Shown: positions 21,655 through 33,813, counted from the first letter of the stretch. The stretch is DNA of 64,000 bases from Verpa conica (GCA_033030425.1 JAUFSD010000022.1:620001-684000), one strand, 5' to 3'. A program made the numbers and translations. Notes: generated by a model not told the origin, from the sequence alone.

Positions 21655-22460
21655 CTATCAAATCCATCATGTTTACTGTAGCGAGAGTAGTGAAAGCGGC
21701 AGTAGTAGTAATAGTGGTAGCTATAGTAGTATTGATAGCAGCAGTAGCTATAATAGCGGTTGTGGCTATAATAGTGGTTGTAGCTATGCTAGTCAAGGGT
21801 GTTACTTTAGTAGTGGTAGCTGTGTTGGCAGGAATAGCTGTATTGGCGACTATAACTGTGTTGGCGGGGATAGCTATATTAGCAGATAAGTAGCTAAGTT
21901 GGTGGAGGTAGTTATTTGGGTAAAGAAAGCTTTATTAGCGGAGGTAGCTGTATTGGCAGAAGTAACTGTATAGGCAAAGAGATGATTGTGTTGGTAGAAG
22001 TAGTTGTATTAGCAAAGGTAGCTGCATTGGCTGACATAGCTGTATTGGCGAAAATAACTATTGGCAGAAGGATAATTGTATTAGTAGAAGTGCCTGTATT
22101 AGTATAGATAGCTGTATCAACGGAGGTAATTGTATTGACGGAGTTAGCTGTTTTGGTGAAAGTAGCTGTGTTAGCGGAGTTAGCTGTGTTGGTGGTGATA
22201 GCTGTGTCGGCGGAGGTAGCTGTGTTGGCGGAGGTAACTGTGTTGGCGGAGATAGCTGTGTTGGTGGATGTAGCTGTGTCGGCGGAAGTGGAAGTAACTG
22301 TATTGGCGGAGGTATCTGTGTTGGCGGAGGTAGCTGTGTTGGTGGATGTAGCTGTGTCGGCGGAGGTGGAAGTAGCTGTGTTGGCGGAGGTGGAAGTAGC
22401 TGTGTCGGCGGAGGTAACTGTGTTGGCGGAGGTAGCTGTACTAGTAGTAGTATTATATTA
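21655..22460 (+). repeat. decayed minisatellite 3' of Helitron copy 1
   Basis: After the Helitron stop codon a short conserved 3' stretch (ATCATGTTTACTGTAG) leads into a long array of an imperfect 18-bp unit close to GTAGCTGTGTTGGCGGAG, most regular at 22130-22450. It gives long spurious open frames rich in Val/Ala or Pro/Leu on the two strands, which are not genes. Confidence 0.85.
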
Positions 22461-22775
22461 GTGACAAAAGTTATTCGGAGTATAAACATCTCAAGGAATT
22501 GTTGTCTTTATAACGATTGTATCTATCATATGTTAGCCGTATTACTTTAATTTAGACATGAGCCTGTTACCTGTCATCTCTCTTTTCTTACATAGCTGAC
22601 TTTAGTACAAACTAGCAATGGGTGGTGGATACTGGGAGCGCTTGGGTGGCTTGGGTGGCTTGGGTGGCTGGTGGTTACCCGGCTTACCCCTTTGTGTTGA
22701 CTGGCGACATCAGCGTACCTCTCCTGCTTGCTACCCCCCTATTGCTACCGACAAACACCTATCTACTGCCATATC
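22461..22775. other. non-coding spacer with a 9-bp repeat
   Basis: No gene is supported. The word TTGGGTGGC recurs three to four times at about 22644-22673. Confidence 0.5.
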
Positions 22776-24010
22776 GACTGGTTTTTGCTGCTTGTGAGTA
22801 CCCCCCCATTTAGACGTCATTTGCATGCTTCGCTGACCTCCATATCGACCCCCATATCGACCCCCATATCGACCTCCCTGCTGGCCTCGATTCCCTGTCT
22901 ATTTAGACCTCTTTTCGCCCCCTATTAGGACCTCTATTCGCTGTCTATTGGGACCTCTTTTCGCCGCCTATTGGGACCTCCATTCGCCGCCTTTTCTGAC
23001 GTCTCTCCGAGACCGACTGACTGCCTGGACCTCGACCAGACAGCGACTCTCTGTCCCCCGTGCCCTGGCTGCGAACCTCTGCTTTTCTGGACCTCGACCG
23101 GACAGCGACTGCCTGCTTGCCTGCTTGCCTGCTTGCCTGCTTGCTCGGACAGCGAACCTCTAACCACCTGGACCTCGATCGGACAGCGACTGCCTGCTTG
23201 CCTGCTTGCCTGCTTGCCTGCTTGCCTGCTTGCTCGGACAGCGAACCTCTAACCACCTGGACCTCGATCGGACAGCGACTCTCTGTCTCTCGTGCCCTAG
23301 GAGCGAACTTCTGCCCACCTGGACCTCGACTGCGCGCCTGCTTCGCCCAGCAGCAACCCCCCCCCCCTAGGAACGAACCTCTGCCTACCTGGACCTCGAC
23401 CAGACCTCGACTGCGCGCCTGCTTCGCCCAGCAGCAACCCCCCCCCCTAGGAGCGAACCTCTGCCTACCTGGACCTCGACCGGACCTCGACTGCGCGCCT
23501 GCTTCGCCCAGCAGCAACCCCCCCCCCTAGGAGCGAACCTCTGCTTACCTGGACCTCGACCGGACCTCAACTGCGCGCCTGCTTCGCCCAGCAGCAACCC
23601 CCCCCTAGGAACGAACCCCTGCAGCAGAGACCTCCTCTGGACCTCGACCGGACAGCGACTGCCTGTTTCCCGCGCGCTGACAGCAAACTTCTGCTTATTA
23701 GAGACTGACTCTTGTCTGCAAGCACTCCATATTGCCCATATATCGTTCCTGCGCTGACAATATACAGACAAAAAATTGACGGTGTCTCTATCTTGATCCT
23801 GTTCTTGACCCGTTCCCGTTCTCGACCTGTTCTCGTTCTCGTTCTCGACCTGTTCCCGTACTCGATCCAGTTCCCGTTCTCAATCCGGTTCCCGACCTGT
23901 TCTCGATCCTGTTCTCGACCTGTTCCCGTTCTCGACCTGTTCCCGTTCTCAATCTAGTTCCCGTTCTCAATCCGGTTCCCGACCCGTTCTCGATCCTGTT
24001 TCCGCTAGTT
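22776..24010 (+). repeat. GC-rich composite minisatellite, left copy
   Basis: Composite arrays: CCATATCGACC at 22850-22880; CCTATTGGGACCTC-type units at 22920-22990; a large unit containing TGGACCTCGACCGGACAGCG with runs of GCCTGCTT at 23020-23690; and a pyrimidine-rich GTTCCCGTTCTCGACCT array at 23795-24010. The whole stretch is matched in inverted orientation at 35500-36670, upstream of the intact dioxygenase-like gene. Long open frames here arise from the repeat and are rejected. Confidence 0.85.
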
Positions 24011-24083
24011 CACATTCTCGACCTCTTTTCACAAGCAATATAAGGTTAGTTTTTCCCGTTAGTTCTTTATGTGCGTTTTCAAC

Positions 24084-24215
24084 AGTGCGAGTGCGAGTGT
24101 GGGTGCGGATTTGGGTGTGGGTGTGGGTGTGGGTGCGGGTGCGGGTGCGGGTGCGAATGCGAGTGCGGGTGCGGGTGCGGGTGCGGGTGCGAATGCGGGT
24201 GCGAATACGGGGGTG
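24084..24215 (+). repeat. hexanucleotide array (GTGCGG)n
   Basis: Roughly twenty units of GTGCGG and close variants (GTGTGG, GTGCGA). Confidence 0.9.
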
Positions 24216-24364
24216 AGGACTCTGGTCCATACGTTCACTTTACATAAAACGGTAAACTCCATAGACCGCTTTCAGCTGTATATGTACAGTTGATTGGGAG
24301 TTTAACGGTAAAGTGTGGCATTTCGGTTGGGAGGATACGGCTTTTTTAGCCCTATTCTGCAGCT

Positions 24365-24545
24365 CACGGGAGTTGTGCCGGAACGCCTAGGTGGAGGGCT
24401 TGCCACACGTTCTTCCCAGCGAGGGGGGGGGCTCGAGGGAGTTATACCGATCCCCTAGGTGGAGGGTTGCCACACATTCTTCCCAGCGAGGGGGGGAAAC
24501 TCGCGGGAGTTATACCAATCCCCTATATGGAGGGCTACCATATAT
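24365..24545 (+). repeat. ~67-bp tandem repeat, nearly three units
   Basis: Each unit holds GGGAGTTATACCGATCCCCT and TTCCCAGCGAGGGGGG; the third is truncated. It lies directly upstream of the dioxygenase-like pseudogene, about where a promoter would be. Confidence 0.85.
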
Positions 24546-24598
24546 TAACCTGACCAACTATTAGTGAAAGAGAAAGGCTAACGGGAAATCCTTTAGAT

Positions 24599-25919
24599 AT
24601 GAATTCTACTCCTGGTTCACCTAGTTCTCTCAGTTCTCTTACCTCTCTTGGTTCTCCTACTCCTCCCGGTTCACCTATTCCTCCTGGTTCACCTATTCCT
24701 CCCGGTTCACCTTACATTTCACCCACTCTTCCTGATTCCTCTACTGTACCAGATAGCTTCTACTACAACGGTAGAGAGAACTCCAATAGGGTTAAGCATT
24801 ATATTGATACTGGAGCTTTTACCAGACAGAGTCTTCCATATCCTATGCCTAGAGGAAGTTCTCTAGAAGCTGAGGTTGAGAAAATTTTTGTTGCGTGGCA
24901 GGAGACTAGAAAGGATAAAACTGTTTTACGGTCTCCTATTTCTTATAATCTCTCACGAGAGATCTAAGGAGAACCATGACTTACGCCAGAGATTGCTGAG
25001 TATGAGAAAGCTATCAAAAGCTTTTACTTGGTGTCCATCGAGCCTTTAACCTTAGAGATTAAAGATAAGAGAGGCATCTTTTGGGATATCGGTTCAAAAT
25101 TCCTCAGAATCTTTTAGAGACTTTGAAGGAATCTGATTCCATGTTGCCTGTGAAGGCAGCTAGGAAGCAAGGAGGTGGAGGACAAGTTGAGGCACGAGGA
25201 GTTTATGACAATAGGCATTATGCTGTTTGGGCAGACTATAGCAAGAGGATTAGACAGAGTAAAGAGATGGAGAAAGATGAGCCAGCAGCTGGGAATTGGG
25301 TTGCTACGAATAATGATTTATTCAAAGTTTCATTACTCATGAACCGAGCATTTACGATTGCTCCAGATCAGTATGTGAGGCTTACTGGCAATATTGGTAA
25401 GTTTATGAAGAGGTTTACTAATAAAGCTGGTGAGCCTTTGAAGCCAGTTGCAGGAGCGTGGCATGGTGTTTGTATTAATAGGGGGCAGATTGGTGATGTG
25501 TCTTCTAGCCATCAAGATTGGATGGATCTGCCTAGTTCCTACAATGCAGTTGCAACTGTATGGAGATGGCTTTACTGGAGGACTTGATTTTATGGCAGTT
25601 GAAGATGAGAATTCAGTTGTCTATTGGGGAGGGATTTATGTTTATGGGAAGTATAATTGCTCATAAAGTGACTGATATTACAGGAGGCGTGAGAAACAGT
25701 ATTGACTTGTTTGCTCACAAGAGTACTTTTGCTGTTCTGGATAGGTATAATGAGAGAAATGGAAGAGGGAGATATGGGAAAAAGGCGGGAGAGCTTAGAA
25801 TGGAAAAAGGAAGGAAGGAAAAGAAAAAAAAGAATAGGGTAGGGAGAATGGGACAGAGAGATGAGAAAAGAGAAAGGCAAAGTGCGTTGGGATTGATTAA
25901 AGGGAAGTGTGAGGGTTAG
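24599..25919 (+). pseudogene. 2OG-Fe(II) dioxygenase-like gene, decayed copy
   Basis: Pieces at 24599-24967, 25081-25587 and 25560-25919 match the intact gene at 33814-34971 in order: GAFTRQSLPYPMPR near the start, GYRFKI, RGVYDNRHYAVWADY, the PVAGAWHGVCINRG block with the metal-binding HQD, and the IIAHKVTDITGGVRNSIDLF block with distal His and Arg. At least three frameshifts (near 24965, 25080 and 25555) and a stop break the frame. The N-terminus has an extra Pro/Ser repeat (units like PPGSPI) that the intact copy lacks. Its upstream sequence is also shared with the intact copy. Confidence 0.85.
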
Positions 25920-26565
25920 TTTTGTTTGCTTTATATTTTTTGTTTTCTTTCTCTACTATGTAACAATTGCAATTGCAATTTTTTGCACGATACTATTATT
26001 GGTATAAGTACTTTTGCTATGACTATTATTACAACTACGAGAACAATACCAGCATGAGAAACACAAACACTACTACTACAAACTCTAGTATTGCTACTAC
26101 TACAGCTACCGGAGTCATAAAGCTAACACAGCAACTGTATTAATGGAGCAGCTATACTATCAGATTCATGATGCTACCAGATCTACCGTACTACCAAACT
26201 CACTATACTACCACCATTCAACCAAACCACCAAGCTACCAGCTCTACAACGCTACCAGATCCACAACGGTGTCAGATCCGCAAAACTACCAGATTCACAA
26301 CGCTCCCAGATTCACAACGCTACCAGATTCACAATGCTACCAGATTCACAACGCTACCAGATTTACAACGTTACCAGACTTCCCACTTCTATCACTCAAT
26401 TGGAGTTACTAAGCTGCCGGAGCCACCACGCTGCCAGAGCCACCACGCTGCCAGAGCCACCACGCTGCCAGAGCCACCACGCTGCCAGAGCCACCACTAT
26501 TCTACCGCCACTATTAGTTTCATTTTCACTATAATAGCTATATCAATACATGATAGATTTAATAC
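25920..26565 (-). repeat. 3' flank of Helitron copy 2 with a 17-bp minisatellite
   Basis: Plus-strand units AACGCTACCAGATTCAC and CACGCTGCCAGAGCCAC (17 bp) fill about 26225-26510. Reading from the Helitron stop codon, a stretch similar to the 3' flank of copy 1 (ATCTATCATGTATTG) precedes the array. A perfect palindrome AATTGCAATTGCAATT is at about 25966-25981. No gene is supported. Confidence 0.8.
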
Positions 26566-29500
26566 TTAAATAAGTGTTAAAGATTCAAGACGTTTATACT
26601 CTTCAATAGCTTCTTGGTCAGCTTTAATAGCTATAGGATCGAATGAGCTAATAGCTATATCCCTCCACCGTCTGGCTCTACTTATTGCCGTATAGGCTTG
26701 ACCAACACTAAAGATTGTGGCATCTAATGTCAAGCAGATTCTATTCAATGACAAGCCTTGCGTTTTATGGATAGTAAGTGCAAAAGCATTTTGAATTGGT
26801 AGCTGGGTGCGTGAATATGCAATGCCGTTGTGGTGGAAATATACGGTGTGCAGCTGTATTTCTACCATCTATATTTCAGTGCGTATTAATAAGTAAGTCT
26901 ATCAAGCTTTAATACTTATATAAATTGATTTGAAGTACTTACACGTATGCCTTCTATAGTAGGGAATGCTACTGTTGGCAATCCATTATCTCTCAACTCT
27001 ACGATAACACCACAAGTGCCATTTGATATTCCCAAAGCCATCATCATGTTATTGAGAAACATGACTTTAGCACCTGGTACACAAACCACTTCAGCAGGAT
27101 AGTTAGTACCCATTTTGAATGTGCGAGAGTTCTGACTCCCTTCTAGCTGACTTCCTTCTTCACGGTCTATTGCATATTGTATATGTTTTTGACTGTCTGG
27201 TAAAGAGTCAAGCAAAAGACTATTAATACTTGTAGCTGTTTGGCGGAGAGATACTAAGTGGGTAGTAAGATAGGTTTGATCTCGTGTTTGAAAGGTTTGG
27301 ATCTTTTGATTGATAAGTTGTTGGCTATGAGGGCTAATATAACCAAAGCGGAGATCATTTAGGAGCTGAAAAAAGTCCAAGTCTTCATTCTGACGGATAG
27401 AGGTTTTCAGAAACAGAGGGCTAAAGAGTTTCCAGAGACTGGAGTGAAAGACCTTTAAGCCGGTAACTGGTGGAAGCTGCAAGAGATCTCCTAGACAGAT
27501 AACGTGGATATTGCCAAAAGGTCTAATATTGTTGTGAAGACGGGCAAATAAAGAGGATACAAATTCAAAAAGGTCTGTGTTTACCATTGAAATCTCATCG
27601 ATCACTATAACTCTAACTTTTTGCAATGACTGAGTTCTTTCAGGTGACTGAAATACACTTGTCTTGAAGCCACCACCGTCAGACCCACCAATATGCAATG
27701 CAGAATGAATTGTTTGACCATTAATATTGTTTGCAGCAATACCGGTAGGTGCAAGAAGGAGATATGAGAGGTGTTGACTTGTGAACCATTGTTGAAGGGC
27801 ACGCAACAGGTATGATTTCCCTGTACCAGCAGGGCCAGTGATAAAAAGCTTAACACTTGGGCTTGTAGGGCGGGTTCCAGTAATAGCTTGGGTTATTTTG
27901 CTGTAGGCTTGGTACTGTTCAGGCTGGAGATCAAAAACAATAGCTTGATTGAGGGCGGGAGGAGGTAGACGTTGCAACTCTAGGAGTTGTTTATCAATAA
28001 TAGCTTTAACTGACTGGCTTATTGTTGCTGTTATAGTATCGACAAGTTCCAAATAGATATCTGATAGGTGAAGGCGGGTGAGTTGAACTTCTTGCTTGTA
28101 CGTTGAAAGGAGTTGGTGATAAAGTCTAGGGTGCCTAGCTAATAAATGCTCTTTATAGGAACTGTATTGCCCGTGGCCTACAACCTCATCATCTGATCTC
28201 CAAGAATCAAGCTCGAGAAGCTTGCAGAAGAAAAAAGATTCACCATCTGCAAGTCTTCGGTAGGCAGTTCTGATTAATATTGGCTATGAGAGTATTAGTA
28301 TTGCATCAGTAATGAGCAGGTAGAGAAAAGAATAACCTTTTGACGGGCATAGACAAAGCTGCCAGTATTATCTTTCCAGAATTTAGTTTTGCTCCTGCGT
28401 TGATGACGTTCTATCTTATACTGGGAATGATATTTGAAGTAGGTTAATGATTCGAAAGGGTAGCAAGAAGGTCTTGCAAAGTACTTATCAATAGCATCTG
28501 GATAATAAGGTGAGTCCCCATCCTCTTCTTGTTCTAGTAGCCAAGCAGGTTTGACTACTGAGATGCGTTCTGTTGGAGTAGAAGTTGGAAGGTAGATGCA
28601 ACCGCTTGACATTTGAAAAATAGGGAAGCTAAGGAGTAAAACCATACATTCCATAGAGCCCATTCTACGGGATAGTAAATGAGACAATGTATGATTATTG
28701 CTTTGAATATTGACCAGAGATTTAGGTTCAGCTTTGGTGACGTATTTTGAAATATACTTTGCCAAACCACCTGAAGTGCAGTATTGTATGTTGCAATGAG
28801 CTTGCCAGAGTAGTAGGAGCTGGGGTGAATAAGGAACAACATAACGGTCTGCTTCTGTCAACCTGCGGTAGGTATATCTGATCTCTCCATGCTTTTGATA
28901 GGTTACTGATGAAATTTCTGCAGGAAAGCCTTTACGGCAAGGACCTGTCATTGTATTATCTCTACCACAAAGCCTGATGTCACAACGGTGAATCTGGTGA
29001 TCGAGTACTAGCTGATATAGTTCAGGTTCCATTACAGCATCAGGGATATCAGCACGGATAAAGTTGAGTTCAATCAACTCCTGTTGAGTCTTCTCCGTCC
29101 ATAAAAGTGAGTGAGTATGGATTGCACCTCTTAACTGGAATTCATGGCGCTCCACCAACTCCCGCAACTGACCAAAACCAGAAACCTTATGCTCTCTAAA
29201 GTATGCTGTCTTTACCCAGTGCCATCTTTCATAATAGTACTGAACAGCATCCCATGGACGGTTTGACGGAAGTGTATCGTGATTACCCGACTGGAGTAGA
29301 ATCTGTTGATATTGAGACCAGCGTTCTGAGAAGGTTGTGGTAACAAAAAGAGTAGGGATTCCAAAGGTTTGAAGCATGCAGCGAACCTTTGCTTCTGCTC
29401 CAATGAAAAAAGAATCACCAGTACGTATAAACTTGGGAACAGTTGTTGTCAATTCTTCGTTGACTATTGACCATGGACCATACTGACTTGGTTGTAGGAG

Positions 29501-30915
29501 TTGACTTATGGTATATCTCTGATCAGCTGAGCGTTGGGCTTGACCTTTAGTCAGACGGATATTATTTTGAAAGATACGGGAGGCTTCAATCTCCATATAT
29601 GTCCAGGCTGGCCAATAGTGATCATCACGGAAGTGAGAAACTATTGAGTTTAGCTTCAGCTTTGCATCAGCAAGACGGGTGTTGTGGTAAGGTGTTCTGT
29701 CTTCCTTTGCTGGTAGAGTCCACTGACCATGGCCCCAAGGATACAATACTGGAAACAATAGAGGTTCTATTGCAGGATCTGAGTGGGATAGTCCAATAGG
29801 ACTACTAGGAGATGACTGATTTGGAAGAGAGCCAACAGGTAAGCGAAAGTTGCGGTGGTCTTCATTTGTTGTATCTGGTGGGTAATTGAAAGGATTTAGG
29901 ACAATATCTGGACGGTTCAATGGTCTTGATTCTTCTTGACTACTTAGAATGGAAAGGGATGCGGTTGGTAGAGAATGCAGTTGAAGTTCAGTTCTGACAT
30001 CATAACGGAGAAATAGTGGATTGTGCTGGAGAAGCCAGCTGCGGCAAAGCTCTAGCTGGTGAGTATCATGTCCTCCATCAAATACATTTCTAGAACTCTC
30101 TAGAAAAGCTCCAATACAGCCACTAAAAAGTGCAATAGCACGGGGATTTTTAGACAAGCTTATTTTGCCTGCAATAAACTATTAGTGAGGTTTACAGAAG
30201 GATAGTAAGTAAAAGAATTACCTGTTACTGTTCTGTAGGTTGAATATGGGTTTATATGCTCCGAATGACTGACAGTTCTTCCTAAGTTTGTTTGTAGAGA
30301 AATTGGACTAAGAAAGACACGAGACCGTTGAGCCAATACTAATAATACTTCAGGCCATGGACCAGCTGATAGAGGTTCTTTAGGCTTAGTCTTGCAATGA
30401 ATACAAACAGCAATCTGAATACTGTCACCTTTTAACCTCTCCGTAGTAGGAACACCAAACACTTCAGTCAATGGGTATGGTTGACTGGCATTCTTAGTGA
30501 TCCAGTGTATATGCCGTGGAAGGAGTAGGATTGAACAGAAAGAGCATGGTGTACTGGGGAAAGCTTTATCGTATGTTGATCTAAAAAGTTGAAGAACTTT
30601 TTTAAAAGCTAGGCTAGGAGAATATACAGTATTCTGAGGAGCTGATTGAGGTGGAATAGAAGACGGTAAAGAGAGATGATTTACTTCTGCTGGAGCTAAC
30701 TGTGATGGGTTTGGTTGGACTATTCCTCGGGAGCTTTGATTGTTATGCTGAATAAAAGAATAGGTGGTGAATAAAGCTCTGGTGTCTTCAGTTTCAATAT
30801 TAGAAGTAACTGAAATAAGATGATGGTTTTGTATGTTGCCGTTTGCACTGGATCTGTCTCTGTTTATAAGATTTGCATCTGACTGTGGAATATAGGAACG
30901 GAATCGATAAGACAT
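26566..30915 (-). CDS. Helitron Rep/helicase transposase, four exons, 1,389 aa
   Basis: Exons 30222-30915, 28337-30168, 26943-28283 and 26566-26868 sum to 4,170 nt, an exact codon multiple, with no internal stop. The three introns (53, 53 and 74 nt) have GT...AG ends and TACTAAT-like branch sites, and the same introns occur in copy 1. The N-terminal domain has paired cysteines (PCSFC and CIHC), as in the helitron-associated DUF6570. The Rep domain has the HUH-type IHTHSLLW at about residue 579 and both catalytic tyrosines in YISKYVTK at about 704. The SF1 Pif1-type helicase has Walker A GPAGTGKS at about 991, Walker B VIDEIS at about 1068 and the C-terminal QNAFALTIHKTQGLSL and YTAISRA motifs. 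The start at 30915 is chosen as the first ATG in frame before MSYRFRSY. The protein would nick, unwind and transfer one strand in rolling-circle transposition, and looks functional. Confidence 0.93.
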
Positions 30916-31037
30916 TATAAACCCTGAATACCATAAAAAATTCCCCTGATTAGCTATCAAAGAATACCAATAATTTCCACCGGAAAGTAAAAAGAAACCC
31001 CAAAATATAAAACTAAATACAATTTCTGTCCCTATCT

Positions 31038-32266
31038 TCAAGCCTTGCCCTTTCCTTTTGCCTTCTTTGTATTATGATACTTTTTTTTTGAAGTAGAGTC
31101 TACTAATCCCAACTCATCTTCATCATCCTCAGAAGTCTCCAACATATCAATCTCTTCAAACCCATGATCGTTGCTACCAGAAGCCTCTGTAGCTGGTATA
31201 ATGAGGCTGTTGGCAGGAGTAGATGGTGTTTGTATGCCACCACCATTTCCGTCAGAATTGGAAACTGATTGTTTCTTCTCTATAGATTGTATATATACGT
31301 TAATTATTGCTTTAAATAATTCAGAGAGCTGGATAATCTTACGGAAGCTGCTGAACAGATTTCTGCTAGACTTTATACTGTTCGGAGAAGAAAAGGGTGA
31401 GGTCATACTACTATCAGGATCTGGTTTGATAGTTTTGATTGGGCTGGTAGATGCTGTAAGTGGACCCAGCAGTACTTTGCGTTTTGATTTGGGAGTTTGA
31501 AATATAGAAGCCTTGTCTTCTTTAGGAACCAAATCCCGTGAGAAGCTGATGGCCAAAGAAAAAGCATAAGCTGTATTCACCATATAAAGTATTAGTACTG
31601 ACAGGTATCAACTTAGAAGGTTTACATACCACGATCAATATCAGTTTCATAGATATACTTGAAAGCTATATCTAATGTTTTTCCCGACTGCAGATAGGTG
31701 ACTAATTTGGCAAATAATGGAACTTTGGTATCTATAAGAAAGGTAACCGTACACTATACTAGTTAGTATTTCCTTTATTTTACTTAATTCTGGCTTATAC
31801 TTACAACAACGTCTTCTCTAGCCTCACTATTATACTGATACATCTGGCCTTGAAAGTGGGAGAGACTTGTATCGGGCATTTTGACCAAATCAGAAAGCAT
31901 AGTAACAGTGGAGGTGCAGTAGGCATCGTTGGCAATAGATTTATCAATAGAAGTATTATGAAAGAGCTCAGTATTACGGATGAGTGAATACTAAATAGGT
32001 ATTAACTTCAAAAGCAATTTAGAGAGAAATAGAAAGCTGGATTTGTATGTGCTTACCACAGGAGCCTTTCCAGCAGTGAAAATGACTGTTCCATTGAACA
32101 AATACACACGATCAGGATACAGAGCATTCTCAGAGCTCTGAAAGTACTTGATTGCCACCTCATGAATAATACCCTCACCATCCTCGTGGGATACTTTGGC
32201 AGCTTTGAATCCACCAACACCAGTAACAGAGAGAACTCTCCCAATAAAAGTGAAATAAATAGGCAT
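31038..32266 (-). CDS. Helitron companion protein, possible OB-fold (RPA-like), four exons, 350 aa
   Basis: Exons 32057-32266, 31805-31990, 31630-31753 and 31038-31570 sum to 1,053 nt in one frame; the introns (66, 51, 59 nt) each have GT...AG ends and at least two show TACTAAT/ATACTAAC branch sites. The first 100 residues alternate short hydrophobic strands with glycines (IYFTFIGRVLSVTGVGGF, RVYLFNGTVIFT), reminiscent of an OB fold; the C-terminal third is acidic then ends in a lysine-rich tail (KKAKGKGKA), a likely nuclear signal. It lies 122 bp upstream of the Rep-helicase start on the same strand. Many Helitrons carry a gene for a replication protein A-like single-strand DNA-binding protein, and that is the best guess here; no zinc finger is seen. 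The OB-fold call is inference from sequence pattern only. Confidence 0.6.
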
Positions 32267-33149
32267 AATGGAAATATACGTACCAATATTGGATAAATAT
32301 ACTCAAAAAAGGGAGAATAGAGGTTTCGTTGAGAGGATTAAAAGAATTGAAGTCGATGTAGTATAGTAAAGAGATCAGGAGTAGACGGGAGATCAGGGAA
32401 GTTTAATAGTGGAGAAAAACCTTAAAGCATATACTTAAAATAGATAAAACTGTGTCTAATTGTGTCTGCTGTATACGATCCCTAGGTGTAAGTATCTACG
32501 TCATTACAATCAGTATTAGGTATAGTTTCAACGCCACCAACAATTCATTACAATGTATGATCTCATACCTACTATAAAAAGAACTCCATGTTATACTGGC
32601 GTTCATGAAAAACAGGTTTTGGACTATTCATTTGAAATATATGCATGTAATTACTTTATATACGTCATTCATTGTTGTTAGAGGCTCTGATAGGGTTAGG
32701 GTTATTATCAACTCTTATGTGATTGTATCGGGAGTCTCATTTTGACGGTATGGAATAGAGAGTATAGCTGATAGATGTAGTTTTAGAATGAACGTAGAGT
32801 CTACCGTTGATAAAGAGTATTAGAAGATTGTAGGTTGGGCTTCTATTCTAATTGTATTGTTTGCTCTTAGTATGTATATATTGAATCAACTGTATAAAAG
32901 TAATCGTACCAATATATATAGCAATGCAATAGGTATACCTACTATATAATAATAGTACGTAACATAGACACAACACACTAAAATTGATTGTGAACTTAAA
33001 GAGGAAATAAACTACAAATGGAGCATAGTCTGTGTTTCACAGTACTCACACATCCACCCACACGATTTTTATTAGGTTTAATAAAGGAAAATATAATAGT
33101 TATCTTCTACCTTACAATGTGTTTCTATCAATTTGACCCCTCTCTTCTT
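32267..33149. other. non-coding, 5' side of Helitron copy 2
   Basis: AT-rich with no supported gene. It should contain the promoter of the companion gene and probably the Helitron 5' terminus. A telomere-like stretch TAGGGTTAGGGTTA lies at about 32691-32705. Confidence 0.5.
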
Positions 33150-33154
33150 TCTAG

Positions 33155-33770
33155 TGTGAAGAATAGCGGAGTAACAGCTTAGGACGCAAGTCCTAATGGT
33201 ATAACTCTACAGGTACGATGCACAGAAAGAAGCGTAAAGCCAGTGAATGGGTGGTAGCAACAGAGTAGACTATTACTATAAAGAACAGGCAAGCGAGGAT
33301 TCTGAGCATGTAATACCAAACAAGATAGCGTAGTAGATTGTTGTCTATGTCTAGAGAATTATTGTCCCAGAAAGAGGGAGAACGGCCCGCTATTTATACA
33401 GAAAAGTCCTTTATCCTCCAACCGAGATAACTATAAGAAAACCGAGGTGGGAACGCCGTTTGACCCTGAAAACCGTAACAAAGTAAAGGTAACCAGAAGA
33501 AATGAGTAATACAATGCTTGTAAGCGAAATGGTGTGTTGAGTAAACATAAATGAGCGCAACAAAATATGACTCATAACAAATGGCGCAATACATGTAAGT
33601 AATAAGGTATGCGACCTTTCGGTAAACATTAGTAGTTATGTAAAAATGTAATAAATGTAAAAATGTATCAAGAAAACAATCAGAACTGTCATCGTAATGA
33701 AATGTAGCGAATGGAGATGAAATGTTATACAAACAAGGAAAGACAGACTGAGAATCTCGAAAAAATAACA
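33155..33770 (-). repeat. solo LTR of the copia family
   Basis: 616 bp with perfect 5-bp duplications TCTAG (33150-33154 and 33771-33775). It lies 43 bp past the stop codon of the intact dioxygenase-like gene and separates it from Helitron copy 2. Confidence 0.96.
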
Positions 33771-33813
33771 TCTAGTACCGTCTTCTAAAACCCTAATAAG
33801 AAATACAAAGTAA

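Larger units (their letters stand above)
26225..32266 (-). mobile_element. Helitron copy 2 (autonomous type; ends not resolved)
   Basis: Defined by the intact Rep-helicase gene, the companion gene upstream of it and the 3' minisatellite. Helitrons start with TC, end with CTRR after a small hairpin and insert between A and T without duplication. Neither end could be fixed: the 5' end should lie between 32270 and 33150 and the 3' end between about 25930 and 26225. Coordinates given are the minimal extent. Confidence 0.65.

Noticed and set aside
21655..22460. Possible CRISPR array
   Set aside because: Units are contiguous, imperfect and without distinct spacers, and the genome is eukaryotic.
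22058..22489. Pro/Leu-rich and Val/Ala-rich frames on the two strands
   Set aside because: Translations of the 18-bp minisatellite; the period is a multiple of three so all frames stay open.
22945..23771. Several long frames on both strands over the GC-rich array
   Set aside because: Open because of repeat structure; no start context, no family, and they differ between the two module copies.
25966..25981. AATTGCAATTGCAATT palindrome as the Helitron 3' hairpin
   Set aside because: No CTRR end at the required distance, so it was not accepted as the terminus.
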